A stretch of DNA of 49,818 nucleotides from an uncultured Clostridia bacterium (GTDB lineage: Bacteria > Bacillota > Clostridia > Christensenellales > CAG-314): positions 1-49,818 of the forward strand of contig CANQJK010000006.1 in assembly GCA_947624235.1 (NCBI GenBank), read 5' to 3'. The notes under the pieces are model-generated. The model did not search any database and was not told where the DNA came from. It saw only the letters and a list, made by a program, of their open reading frames with translations. Positions 42,492 to 49,818 of the stretch are shown piece after piece. How positions within the stretch are numbered: the stretch's first letter is position 1; each line of letters starts with the position of its first letter. A program made the position numbers and the translations under genes.

Positions 42492-44513
42492 ATGGGAAAA
42501 AAGCAAAAAAAATCACGCAAAAACGGGTTGGGTTTTCGACTGGTTTTGCCTGTATTCATCACGTTGGCTGTTATCAGCTTGATTATCATCATTATTTCCA
42601 CTTATGCGAATTATCACTATAATTCCTTTTGGAAATGGCAAAAAACCGATTCGAATACAATAGCTATTGATCCGTCCGATACGGAGCTGATCGAATCTGA
42701 TTTGAATGAGGAGTGGACGGGCATCAGTTTTAGTTCCGACAAAGCCACCGTATTCCATGAAGAAGTGGACGGATCGTACGCAACGGAGTTTGTCATTGCG
42801 TCCGAGGACGCCCAAGCCAAAACGTTTACTTACAAAAGCGAAAATACCGACGAAACGTTCACGGCGAGTTACGCAAATTGGTATAGTTATCAAACGTATG
42901 CGGAGCATAACGGCTGGCGCGACGGTAACGATCAGCAATTTGTCTATCTGGCGATTTTTGCCTCGTCATTTGCAGTTTTGGCAGGGTTTATGTATGCGTG
43001 CGCCTTCTTGGGCAAAAAACACAAGTGGGCAAACGTCGTCGGGATCGTGTTCGGAGGTATATTCACACCGGCGTATTTTATGGGCATTTTCTCCATCGTC
43101 GGCGGAGCGTTGGGCATAAAGTCTTTGAAAAAGTCGTCCGCAGAGGACGAACCGACGGCAGAAGAGGGCGCAACGGAGTTGTCTCGGGAGGAACCGCCCC
43201 GTTCTTCCGCAAAAACTTTGGCGGATTATCCCGTAGATTACGAACACAAGCCTGTTGTGTCGCAGGTGTTGGACGGGAACAACACTGCCAATATCATTTT
43301 GCAAAGCGAAAAAGGCGTCACGGTGGAATTTCGTCAGCTGTATGTCAACGTGTACAAAGATAAGCTGTATCTTGTGGCAGAGACGGTGGATGTCGCCGAA
43401 GAGGACGGCGGAGGCATAGTGGTGTTCGAGGTGGACTACGACAACGACGGATTTGTCGTCGAGCAGGATGAGAGCGTTTGCAATGCCGTGTTCAGTGAGT
43501 TTCAAACGGCGACGGCGGGCGCAGATCCCGAAGCCGACGCCGAACCGCGGGAATACATACAGCCCAAAATGTCGCCAAAAGGCAAAAAGGGCATAATGAT
43601 CGCGCTTACGGTGTGCTATTCGCTGTTGTTGCTTATGGGTATTTTGCTTGCCTCGGTGCCCGCTTTTGCCAAAGTCGTTTACGGCATGGGTATCTGCGAG
43701 GAAATCGCGGGTAGGGCATATGCAATGACGATCGGCGTCATGTGGGTAGCCCTCGTTCCCACATTCGGCTACTACTTTGTCACTATTTCGCCCTATGCGC
43801 TTGCCAAAAAACACAAGATCGTCATCGCGTCGGCAACAACGGGTTTGCTTTTGGCAATGAACGTGGTGTTCTTCCTCGTCACAGGGCTTGTCAAGATAGA
43901 CGGGTTGGTTCCCGTAAAGGAATTCTTTGAAGGTAGTGACCGTTGGTTTGTGCCCCTCACCATGGTGTTTTCTTCGGTGGGTATCATCATTTGCTATGCG
44001 CTCACGCTCTTCAAGATATCCCCCGAAAGGATCGATACGCGCAAACCCCAACAGCCGTCAGGTCACGAGTTTGTGGCAATGATCAAATATATCTTGCAAA
44101 TAATCGTGTATTATGTTATAATAGGAGCGAAAAAAATACTCATTGCCAAGGAGAAGCAACCTGATATATTTATTCTCGTTACCACCGTACTGCTCACTTG
44201 GCTTGCGTACTTTGTTTCGTTTATATTTGCCATAGTGCTTATTGTCGTATTGGTCACCGTCGTCATTTTTGCCTTTGCCAAAATGGTCAAGTTTTCCACA
44301 GACGGCATGCCGTCGCAGTCGAATAGCGACGTCGTTTACGTTAGCGACGGCGGTTACGACGTGGAGTTGCGTCTTTCGGGCGCGTCGGACGGCTACGAAA
44401 TATATGAGGACTCGGCGGGCAACAAGTACGTCAGCGACGACCACGGAAAGACCGTCCGCAAGATGTCGTGGGACGACGTTGTGTCCGACGAAGAAATAAC
44501 AACACAAAAGTAA
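42492..44513 (+). CDS. Multi-spanning membrane protein of unknown function
   Basis: 673 aa. Start at ATG 42492, set by ACAGGAGG shortly upstream; an in-frame open stretch before it crosses the inverted repeat and lacks a site. Predicted helices: about 13-38, then an external acidic domain (40-148), 150-174, 180-209, a cytoplasmic domain (210-365), then 367-391, 410-432, 442-466, 484-507, and a last long hydrophobic stretch 559-597. The C-terminal 70 residues are acidic and Tyr-rich (SDGGYDVELRLSGASDGYEI, YVSDDHGKTVRKMSW). No family recognised. Possibly a fusion or an envelope stress sensor, but nothing in the sequence proves it. Confidence 0.82.
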   Translation: MGKKQKKSRKNGLGFRLVLPVFITLAVISLIIIIISTYANYHYNSFWKWQKTDSNTIAIDPSDTELIESDLNEEWTGISFSSDKATVFHEEVDGSYATEFVIASEDAQAKTFTYKSENTDETFTASYANWYSYQTYAEHNGWRDGNDQQFVYLAIFASSFAVLAGFMYACAFLGKKHKWANVVGIVFGGIFTPAYFMGIFSIVGGALGIKSLKKSSAEDEPTAEEGATELSREEPPRSSAKTLADYPVDYEHKPVVSQVLDGNNTANIILQSEKGVTVEFRQLYVNVYKDKLYLVAETVDVAEEDGGGIVVFEVDYDNDGFVVEQDESVCNAVFSEFQTATAGADPEADAEPREYIQPKMSPKGKKGIMIALTVCYSLLLLMGILLASVPAFAKVVYGMGICEEIAGRAYAMTIGVMWVALVPTFGYYFVTISPYALAKKHKIVIASATTGLLLAMNVVFFLVTGLVKIDGLVPVKEFFEGSDRWFVPLTMVFSSVGIIICYALTLFKISPERIDTRKPQQPSGHEFVAMIKYILQIIVYYVIIGAKKILIAKEKQPDIFILVTTVLLTWLAYFVSFIFAIVLIVVLVTVVIFAFAKMVKFSTDGMPSQSNSDVVYVSDGGYDVELRLSGASDGYEIYEDSAGNKYVSDDHGKTVRKMSWDDVVSDEEITTQK

Positions 44514-44528
44514 ATAGGTAACGAACCG

Positions 44529-44572
44529 ATCTTGTGCGCACATTTTGGTGTATATCTTGTGCGCACATTTTG
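44529..44572. promoter_or_regulatory. Tandem palindromic operator-like sites
   Basis: ATCTTGTGCGCACATTTTG occurs twice, at 44529-44547 and 44554-44572 (25-bp period, just over two helical turns). Each copy holds the palindrome TGTGCGCACA. They lie immediately before the LRR lipoprotein gene; a TATAAA box follows at 44575-44580. Candidate binding sites for a dimeric regulator. Confidence 0.55.
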
Positions 44573-44605
44573 CATATAAAAGTTGACATGAAACAGGAGG
44601 GTTTT

Positions 44606-47600
44606 ATGAAAAAAAGACTGCTCATTGTATTGTTGCTTTGCGCGATAGTTTGCTCGTTCGGGCTTGTCGCGTGCAACTTTTCGGATGCGCACACCCATCA
44701 CTATGTCCTCAATTGGGACGAAACGTATCACTGGGAGGAGTGTACCGAAGCAGGTTGCACGCAAAAGACTATCAACAAAGCCACGCACACCTTTGACGAC
44801 AAAAACGTGTGCACCCGTTGCGGTTACGTCAAGGGGACTGCCCTGCCCAGCGACAAGGACGCGCTTTCCGTCGCGGGGTACACCTATATGTTCAGCGGTG
44901 CGGAAGTTTCCTATGCGGGCGAAGAGGCAAATGCGCTAAAAGAACTGTTCGAACAGGGCATGAAGGGCGCAACTATGACCTTCAACAAGGACGGCTCCTG
45001 CACATCCGTTCAAAACGGCGCCACGTTAAAGGGCACATATCAACAACAGGGCGCCAAGTTGTCCGTCACGATAGACGGGCAAAGCTCCGAAATGACCGTT
45101 ATGGAAAACAGCATATTGCAAACGATCACCGCGTCCTTGGGCGATCTGCCCTCTTTGGGCGGTGGCGGTTCCTCTCAAAAAGAACCGGAAAAGTCGGATA
45201 CCCCGAGCGTTCCCGAAAGTCAAACGCCCGAAACACCCGTCACGCCCGAAACAGGCAATTCCGGCAACTCGGGCAACGAAGGCAACTCGGGCAATTTGGG
45301 CAAGCCCGTTGCAAGGGCAAGCGCCATGCGCTCTGCCGACGAAGTCACGGTGACGTTTGTCTTTGTAAAGGTCACGGGAGACCAACCCACCCTGCCCGAC
45401 GATCCGTCAAAACCCGACCAAACGATAAGGTGCACTCACGAAGAGGGCGATCTGCAACACATAACAGCCCAACGCGATTCGACCTGCAACCAAGCAGGTT
45501 GGAAACTGGACGTATATATCTGCACGGGACACGATATCGATCCGCACAAGGGCGAAATGTTTTGCGGAAGGATATTTGCCAGCGTCCAATCCGCCCAAAA
45601 GGATGAATCATTGGGCGTTGTCGGTAGCGAAGAAGAATTGGAAGAAATTCTCTACATGATAGACCATTTGGAGGAGTACGAGGAGGCGCCTTTGCGAAAT
45701 TACTGCACGGCTTTGCCCCTCGGCAGTCACACTCCCGTAACGGACGAAGCGGTCAGCGCAACGTGCGTCACAAAGGGCAAGACGGCAGGCAGTCACTGCG
45801 CGGTTTGCGGTGCCGTTTTGCAAGAGCAACAGGAAACGGGCTACATCGATCACAGCTACACATTCCTCATCAAAAGCGCTTCTGTCGAAGAGTACATCTG
45901 CTCCATGTGCGGAAAGTTCCAAAACAAGGACATGACCTTTGCAATGCAACTGAACGACGACGAAACGTACACGCTGTCAAAGGCAAGCGGTCCGTCGGTT
46001 GCGGGGGATATCGAACTGCCGTACGAGTGCGACGGCAAGCCCGTCACCGTTATAGGTCAAAGCGCGTTTGCCGAGAACGCTTCGCTTTTGAGCGTGACTA
46101 TCCCCAACAGCGTTGTCGCTATCGGCGGAGGGGCGTTCAGAGGTTGCACAAGCCTTCAAAGCATCACCCTGCCCTTTGTAGGCAACGGCTCCGACGAAAC
46201 TCATAAAACACATTTCGGCTATATTTTCGGCGCATGCGATTATTGGGAAGGATATCCGCAAAATCCCGATTACGTGCCCGATTCCCTCCAAACGGTGGTG
46301 TTGACGGGAGACGCCCCCATTGGGAGTTACGCGTTTTACAATTGCGCTTCGCTAAAAAGCATAACGCTGTCCCACGGTTTGAGCGAGATAGGCTACAACG
46401 CCTTTGACGGTTGCACGGCAAGCATCCTTTGGGACGATCCCACGATAAAGGTGCTCGGAAACTACTCATTCTACGGATATCTGGGCACGCAATTTACCAT
46501 ACCCGACAGCGTAACGACAGTCGGCGGGCGGGCGTTCAGAGGTTGCACAAACCTTGAAAGCATAGTGATACCCGCAAGCGTAACGTCTATCGACGGTGAT
46601 GCGTTTTACGAATGTGCAAGCCTCAAAAGCGTTTACATATCCGACTTGAAGGCTTGGTGCAACATCGCGTTCGAGAGCGAATACTCCAACCCCTTGTTTT
46701 ACGCAGACGACCTGTATTTGGAAAACGCGCTTGTAAAAGACGTGGAAATTCCGCAAGGCGTCACGGCGATACCCGCTTACGCTTTCAGTTGCACAAGCAT
46801 AGAAAGCGTGACGTACGAAGAAAACTGCGACTTGATCTCCATTGCCGACCGTGCGTTTGACGGTTGTGCAAAACTGCAAAGCGTCGCCCTTCCTGCCGGC
46901 GTCACAACGGTTGGAAAAAATGCGTTTTTCAACTGCACAAACATAGTGACGGCGGAGATTCCCGCCTCGGCGATAGTCGGTATTCCGCTGGATAGTTTGC
47001 AGACCGTCGTCATCAACGGCGGAGAGGTCATAGGCGAACAGGCGTTTTTGTATTGCAATACCCTTCAAAGCGTCACCATACCTGTCGGCGTCACGTCGGT
47101 GGGTAGCGACGCGTTCAAAGGTTGCACAAGCCTCACAAGCGTTTACATATCCGACTTGAAGGCTTGGTGCGACATCGCGTTCGAGAACGAATACTCCAAC
47201 CCCTTGTTTTACGCGAACGACCTGTATGTTGAGGACGCGCTTGTAGAAAACGTGGAAATTCCGCAGGGCGTCACGGCGATACCCGTCTACGCTTTCAGTT
47301 GCACAAGCCTTGTGAGCATATCCGTGCCCGCAAGCGTAACGGCAATAGGCGCGCAGGCGTTTTGCGGTTGCACAAACCTTTCGCAAATAACTTTCGTCGC
47401 CCAAAGCCAATTGAGATCTTTCGGCGACAACGCCTTTGAAAACTGCACAAACCTCACAAGCGTTTACATATCCGATTTGGAAGCCTGGTGCAACGTCGCC
47501 GTCGGTAGCGAACAATCTTCCCCCTTGTACTACGCAAACGACTTGTATTTGGAGGGCGAACCAATAAAGGACGTGGTAATTCCGCAAGGCGTCACGGCGA

Positions 47601-49818
47601 TACCCGCCTACGCTTTCAGTTGTGCAAGCCTCGAAAGCGTGACGTTTGAAGAAAACAGCAACCTCGATTCCATAGGATATCGCGCCTTTTACGGTTGCGA
47701 AAACCTTGTGCGCGTTGCCATTCCCGATAGCGTCGGCATTATCGACCGAGACGCATTTGAAGACTGCAAAAACATCGCAACTGCTCAAATGCCCGTTTTG
47801 GCGATAGAATACATTCCGCAGGATAGTTTGCAGACTGTTGTTCTCACAAGCGGAGAGGCTATCGGCGAGTATGCTTTCAGCGGTTGCCTGACGCTCACGA
47901 GCGTGACCATTGCCGAAAGCGTCAAGTCCATAGGCGCAAATGCGTTTTACTATACCGCCCTTACAAACGTTATCATACCAAACGGCGTAACTTATATCGG
48001 CTACCAAGCGTTTAGCAATTGTAGCGATCTTACAAGCGTCACCATACCCGACAGCGTAACTTTTGTCGGCAATTATGCGTTCGATTATTGTGGAGCATTG
48101 GAAGGCGTTTACATAACGGACATTGAGGCTTGGTGCAACATAGAATTCGGCGCCTATCGCTCCAACCCGTTGTGTTACGCAGGCGATCTGTATTTGAAGG
48201 ACGCGTTAGTGGAAAATCTGGAAATTCCGCAAGGCGTCACCGAGATAAAAGCCAATGCGTTTAACGGTTGCAGTAGTCTGTTGCAAATAACTTTCGGCGC
48301 AGACAACAAACTGACAACTATCGGTAGCGACGCGTTCAAAGGTTGTACAAACCTTGCAAGCATAGCCATTCCCCAAAGCGTAACGTCTATCGGTAGCGGT
48401 GCGTTCGACTCTTGCACGCGCTTGAACAGCGTTTACATCACCGATGTGGGCGCCTGGTGCAACATAGAGTTCGGCGATGAGGACAAATCTCACCCGCTGT
48501 GTTACGCAAACGACCTGTATTTGGACGGCGTACTTGTAAAAGACGCGGAAATTCCGCAAGGCGTCACCGTTGTGCCTGCGTACGCGTTCGGTTGCACGAG
48601 CCTTGAAAACATAACCGTAGGCAGTGACGTCATTGCAATAAACGACAACGCCTTTTGCGATTGCACAAGTTTGAAGGGCGTTTACATATCGGACGTTGGG
48701 GCATGGTGCAACATAGAATTCGGCGAAAAGAACGCCAACCCGCTTATCATTGCGCACGAGTTGTATGTAGATAACGTCAAAGTTGCCCACCTCACCATAC
48801 CGCAAGGCGTCGCAGAAATAAAGAATTACGCGTTTTACGGTTGCACAAGCGTCAACAGCGTGACGATTGAGCAGGGCGTTGCCTCTGTCGGCGTAAACGC
48901 GTTCAGAGGTTGTTCCAACCTCGAAAGCGTTGTTATAGGCGACGACGTTACAAATATAGGCGCACAGGCGTTTTACGACTGCACGCGTCTTGACAGCATA
49001 ACCGTGAGTAGCGCCCTCACGACGGTAGGATACAGTGCGTTCGAAAACTGCACAAACCTCACAAAAGTCTACATAACGGACCTGGAAGCCTGGTGCAACA
49101 TCGATTTTTATAGCACCGACAACCCGTTGTATTATGCAGACAGCCTGTATGTGGACGGAGAACTTGTACGGGACATAGTAATTCCGCAAGGAGTAACGAA
49201 AATATCGAGGTGGGCGTTCAGTTGCACAAATGTCGTCAGCATAATCGTGCCCGAAAGTGTTACTTGTATCGCCAATCGTGCGTTCTACGGTTGCACAAGT
49301 CTTGAAAGCATAACGTTGCCCTTTGTAGGCGACGGAGCCTATTATACCGATTTCTATTATATTTTCGGAGCGGACGCGGTGCCGAGTTCGTTAAAAACGG
49401 TTATCATCCAAGGAGAGGACGCCATAGAGGACAACTCCTTTGAAAATTGCGCAAACATCGAAAACATCACGCTGGGTAGCGGGATCACCTACATAGGCAA
49501 AAAAGCTTTCAGCGGTTGCACAAGCCTTGCCAACGTAACCATTCCCGATAGCGTCAGATTTATCGACGTCGGCGCGTTTGACGGTTGCACCAACATCCAA
49601 AGTGCGACAATGCCCGCGTTGGTAATAGGCAACATTCCCAAGGACAGCTTGCAAACCGTCGTTCTCACAAGCGGAGACGCTATCGGCGACCTTGCGTTCC
49701 ACGGTTGCACGTCGCTCGTCAGCGTGACCATTCCCGACAGCGTCACCTTTATCGGTTACGAGGTGTTCTCCTACTGCAAAAGTCTTGTAAACGTCACCAT
49801 ACCCGCAAGCGTTACCGA
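44606..49818 (+). CDS. Giant BspA-type leucine-rich-repeat surface lipoprotein, 3'-truncated by window
   Basis: At least 1737 codons, open to the last base. ATG 44606 has CAGGAGGG upstream. Lipobox LVAC (Cys23). Order: Cys/His-rich module (29-75, ECTEAGC ... CTRCGY), lipocalin-like segment (about 80-185), Pro/Thr/Gly/Asn linker (about 190-235), a second Cys/His module with CAVCG and CSMCG (about 390-440), then LRR_5 repeats from about residue 475 to the edge. I count about 38 AFxxC units. A higher-order unit with YISDLKAWCNI, NPLxYAxDLY and IPQGVTAI recurs seven times, and a DSLQTVVLTSGEAIG-type hinge five times. BspA-type proteins bind host matrix or other bacteria; that role is inferred. 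Confidence 0.93.
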   Translation, partial: MKKRLLIVLLLCAIVCSFGLVACNFSDAHTHHYVLNWDETYHWEECTEAGCTQKTINKATHTFDDKNVCTRCGYVKGTALPSDKDALSVAGYTYMFSGAEVSYAGEEANALKELFEQGMKGATMTFNKDGSCTSVQNGATLKGTYQQQGAKLSVTIDGQSSEMTVMENSILQTITASLGDLPSLGGGGSSQKEPEKSDTPSVPESQTPETPVTPETGNSGNSGNEGNSGNLGKPVARASAMRSADEVTVTFVFVKVTGDQPTLPDDPSKPDQTIRCTHEEGDLQHITAQRDSTCNQAGWKLDVYICTGHDIDPHKGEMFCGRIFASVQSAQKDESLGVVGSEEELEEILYMIDHLEEYEEAPLRNYCTALPLGSHTPVTDEAVSATCVTKGKTAGSHCAVCGAVLQEQQETGYIDHSYTFLIKSASVEEYICSMCGKFQNKDMTFAMQLNDDETYTLSKASGPSVAGDIELPYECDGKPVTVIGQSAFAENASLLSVTIPNSVVAIGGGAFRGCTSLQSITLPFVGNGSDETHKTHFGYIFGACDYWEGYPQNPDYVPDSLQTVVLTGDAPIGSYAFYNCASLKSITLSHGLSEIGYNAFDGCTASILWDDPTIKVLGNYSFYGYLGTQFTIPDSVTTVGGRAFRGCTNLESIVIPASVTSIDGDAFYECASLKSVYISDLKAWCNIAFESEYSNPLFYADDLYLENALVKDVEIPQGVTAIPAYAFSCTSIESVTYEENCDLISIADRAFDGCAKLQSVALPAGVTTVGKNAFFNCTNIVTAEIPASAIVGIPLDSLQTVVINGGEVIGEQAFLYCNTLQSVTIPVGVTSVGSDAFKGCTSLTSVYISDLKAWCDIAFENEYSNPLFYANDLYVEDALVENVEIPQGVTAIPVYAFSCTSLVSISVPASVTAIGAQAFCGCTNLSQITFVAQSQLRSFGDNAFENCTNLTSVYISDLEAWCNVAVGSEQSSPLYYANDLYLEGEPIKDVVIPQGVTAIPAYAFSCASLESVTFEENSNLDSIGYRAFYGCENLVRVAIPDSVGIIDRDAFEDCKNIATAQMPVLAIEYIPQDSLQTVVLTSGEAIGEYAFSGCLTLTSVTIAESVKSIGANAFYYTALTNVIIPNGVTYIGYQAFSNCSDLTSVTIPDSVTFVGNYAFDYCGALEGVYITDIEAWCNIEFGAYRSNPLCYAGDLYLKDALVENLEIPQGVTEIKANAFNGCSSLLQITFGADNKLTTIGSDAFKGCTNLASIAIPQSVTSIGSGAFDSCTRLNSVYITDVGAWCNIEFGDEDKSHPLCYANDLYLDGVLVKDAEIPQGVTVVPAYAFGCTSLENITVGSDVIAINDNAFCDCTSLKGVYISDVGAWCNIEFGEKNANPLIIAHELYVDNVKVAHLTIPQGVAEIKNYAFYGCTSVNSVTIEQGVASVGVNAFRGCSNLESVVIGDDVTNIGAQAFYDCTRLDSITVSSALTTVGYSAFENCTNLTKVYITDLEAWCNIDFYSTDNPLYYADSLYVDGELVRDIVIPQGVTKISRWAFSCTNVVSIIVPESVTCIANRAFYGCTSLESITLPFVGDGAYYTDFYYIFGADAVPSSLKTVIIQGEDAIEDNSFENCANIENITLGSGITYIGKKAFSGCTSLANVTIPDSVRFIDVGAFDGCTNIQSATMPALVIGNIPKDSLQTVVLTSGDAIGDLAFHGCTSLVSVTIPDSVTFIGYEVFSYCKSLVNVTIPASVT

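Noticed and set aside
44583..44588. TTGACA as the -35 of the LRR gene promoter
   Set aside because: A -10 at normal spacing would fall in the ribosome binding site or start codon.
46466..48007. A repetitive minus-strand frame opposite the LRR gene
   Set aside because: Its repetition is only the mirror of the LRR repeats on the plus strand.
46500..49818. Regularly spaced repeats that might suggest a CRISPR array
   Set aside because: Repeat units keep one coding frame, vary at silent sites and have no constant-length unique spacers; no cas genes are present.

Overview
The window looks like a chromosomal contig from an anaerobic, low-to-mid GC, Gram-positive gut bacterium, most likely an uncultured Clostridia lineage. 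The grounds are the complete S10-spc-alpha ribosomal locus in Firmicutes order (including adk-map-KOW protein-infA-rpmJ and zinc-ribbon forms of S14, S4, L36 and L24), AAGGAGG-type ribosome binding sites, several lipobox lipoproteins, an oxygen-reducing flavodiiron protein, a bile salt hydrolase (a bile-exposed gut niche) and a BspA-type leucine-rich-repeat surface lipoprotein. Genus cannot be read from the sequence.

Layout. 1-8417: oligopeptide ABC importer oppA(partial)-B-C-D-F. Every component is larger than usual, and both ATPases carry big insertions inside the nucleotide-binding domain. 8475-8993: small DUF3899-like membrane protein. 9206-25618: promoter, structured leader and a 32-gene ribosomal/secretion/transcription operon from rpsJ to rplQ, closed by a strong terminator. 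Several ribosomal proteins there (S5, L30, L17, L24, L5, L22) have lineage-type extensions. 25687-28160: two related secreted proteins flank a convergent bile salt hydrolase gene. The junction carries an exact-length 243-bp tandem duplication that includes the tails of both genes. 28340-31418: redox cluster (flavodiiron protein, alpha/beta-hydrolase remnant, cyclophilin-like lipoprotein, CMD-cupin protein, antibiotic-biosynthesis-monooxygenase protein). 31438-37729: pth diverges from mfd across an 18-bp palindrome shared by both -35 boxes; mfd is followed by a PrsA-like foldase lipoprotein with its own promoter. 37995-38951: two minus-strand membrane proteins. 39381-40700: a PlsC-like acyltransferase fused to a zinc ribbon. 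41105-42430: a lone tyrosine recombinase followed by nested inverted repeats. 42492-44513: a multi-spanning membrane protein. 44606-49818: a giant LRR lipoprotein whose frame is still open at the right edge.

How the parts fit. The left half is housekeeping plus peptide uptake. The right half is accessory: bile-acid deconjugation, oxygen/redox defence, envelope assembly and a host-facing adhesin. The clearest unexplained signals are the paired insertions in OppD and OppF, the duplicated convergent gene junction around the bile salt hydrolase, the palindromic divergent promoter with a structured mfd leader, and the inverted-repeat region behind the integrase. All family assignments are by motif reading; no database search was run.
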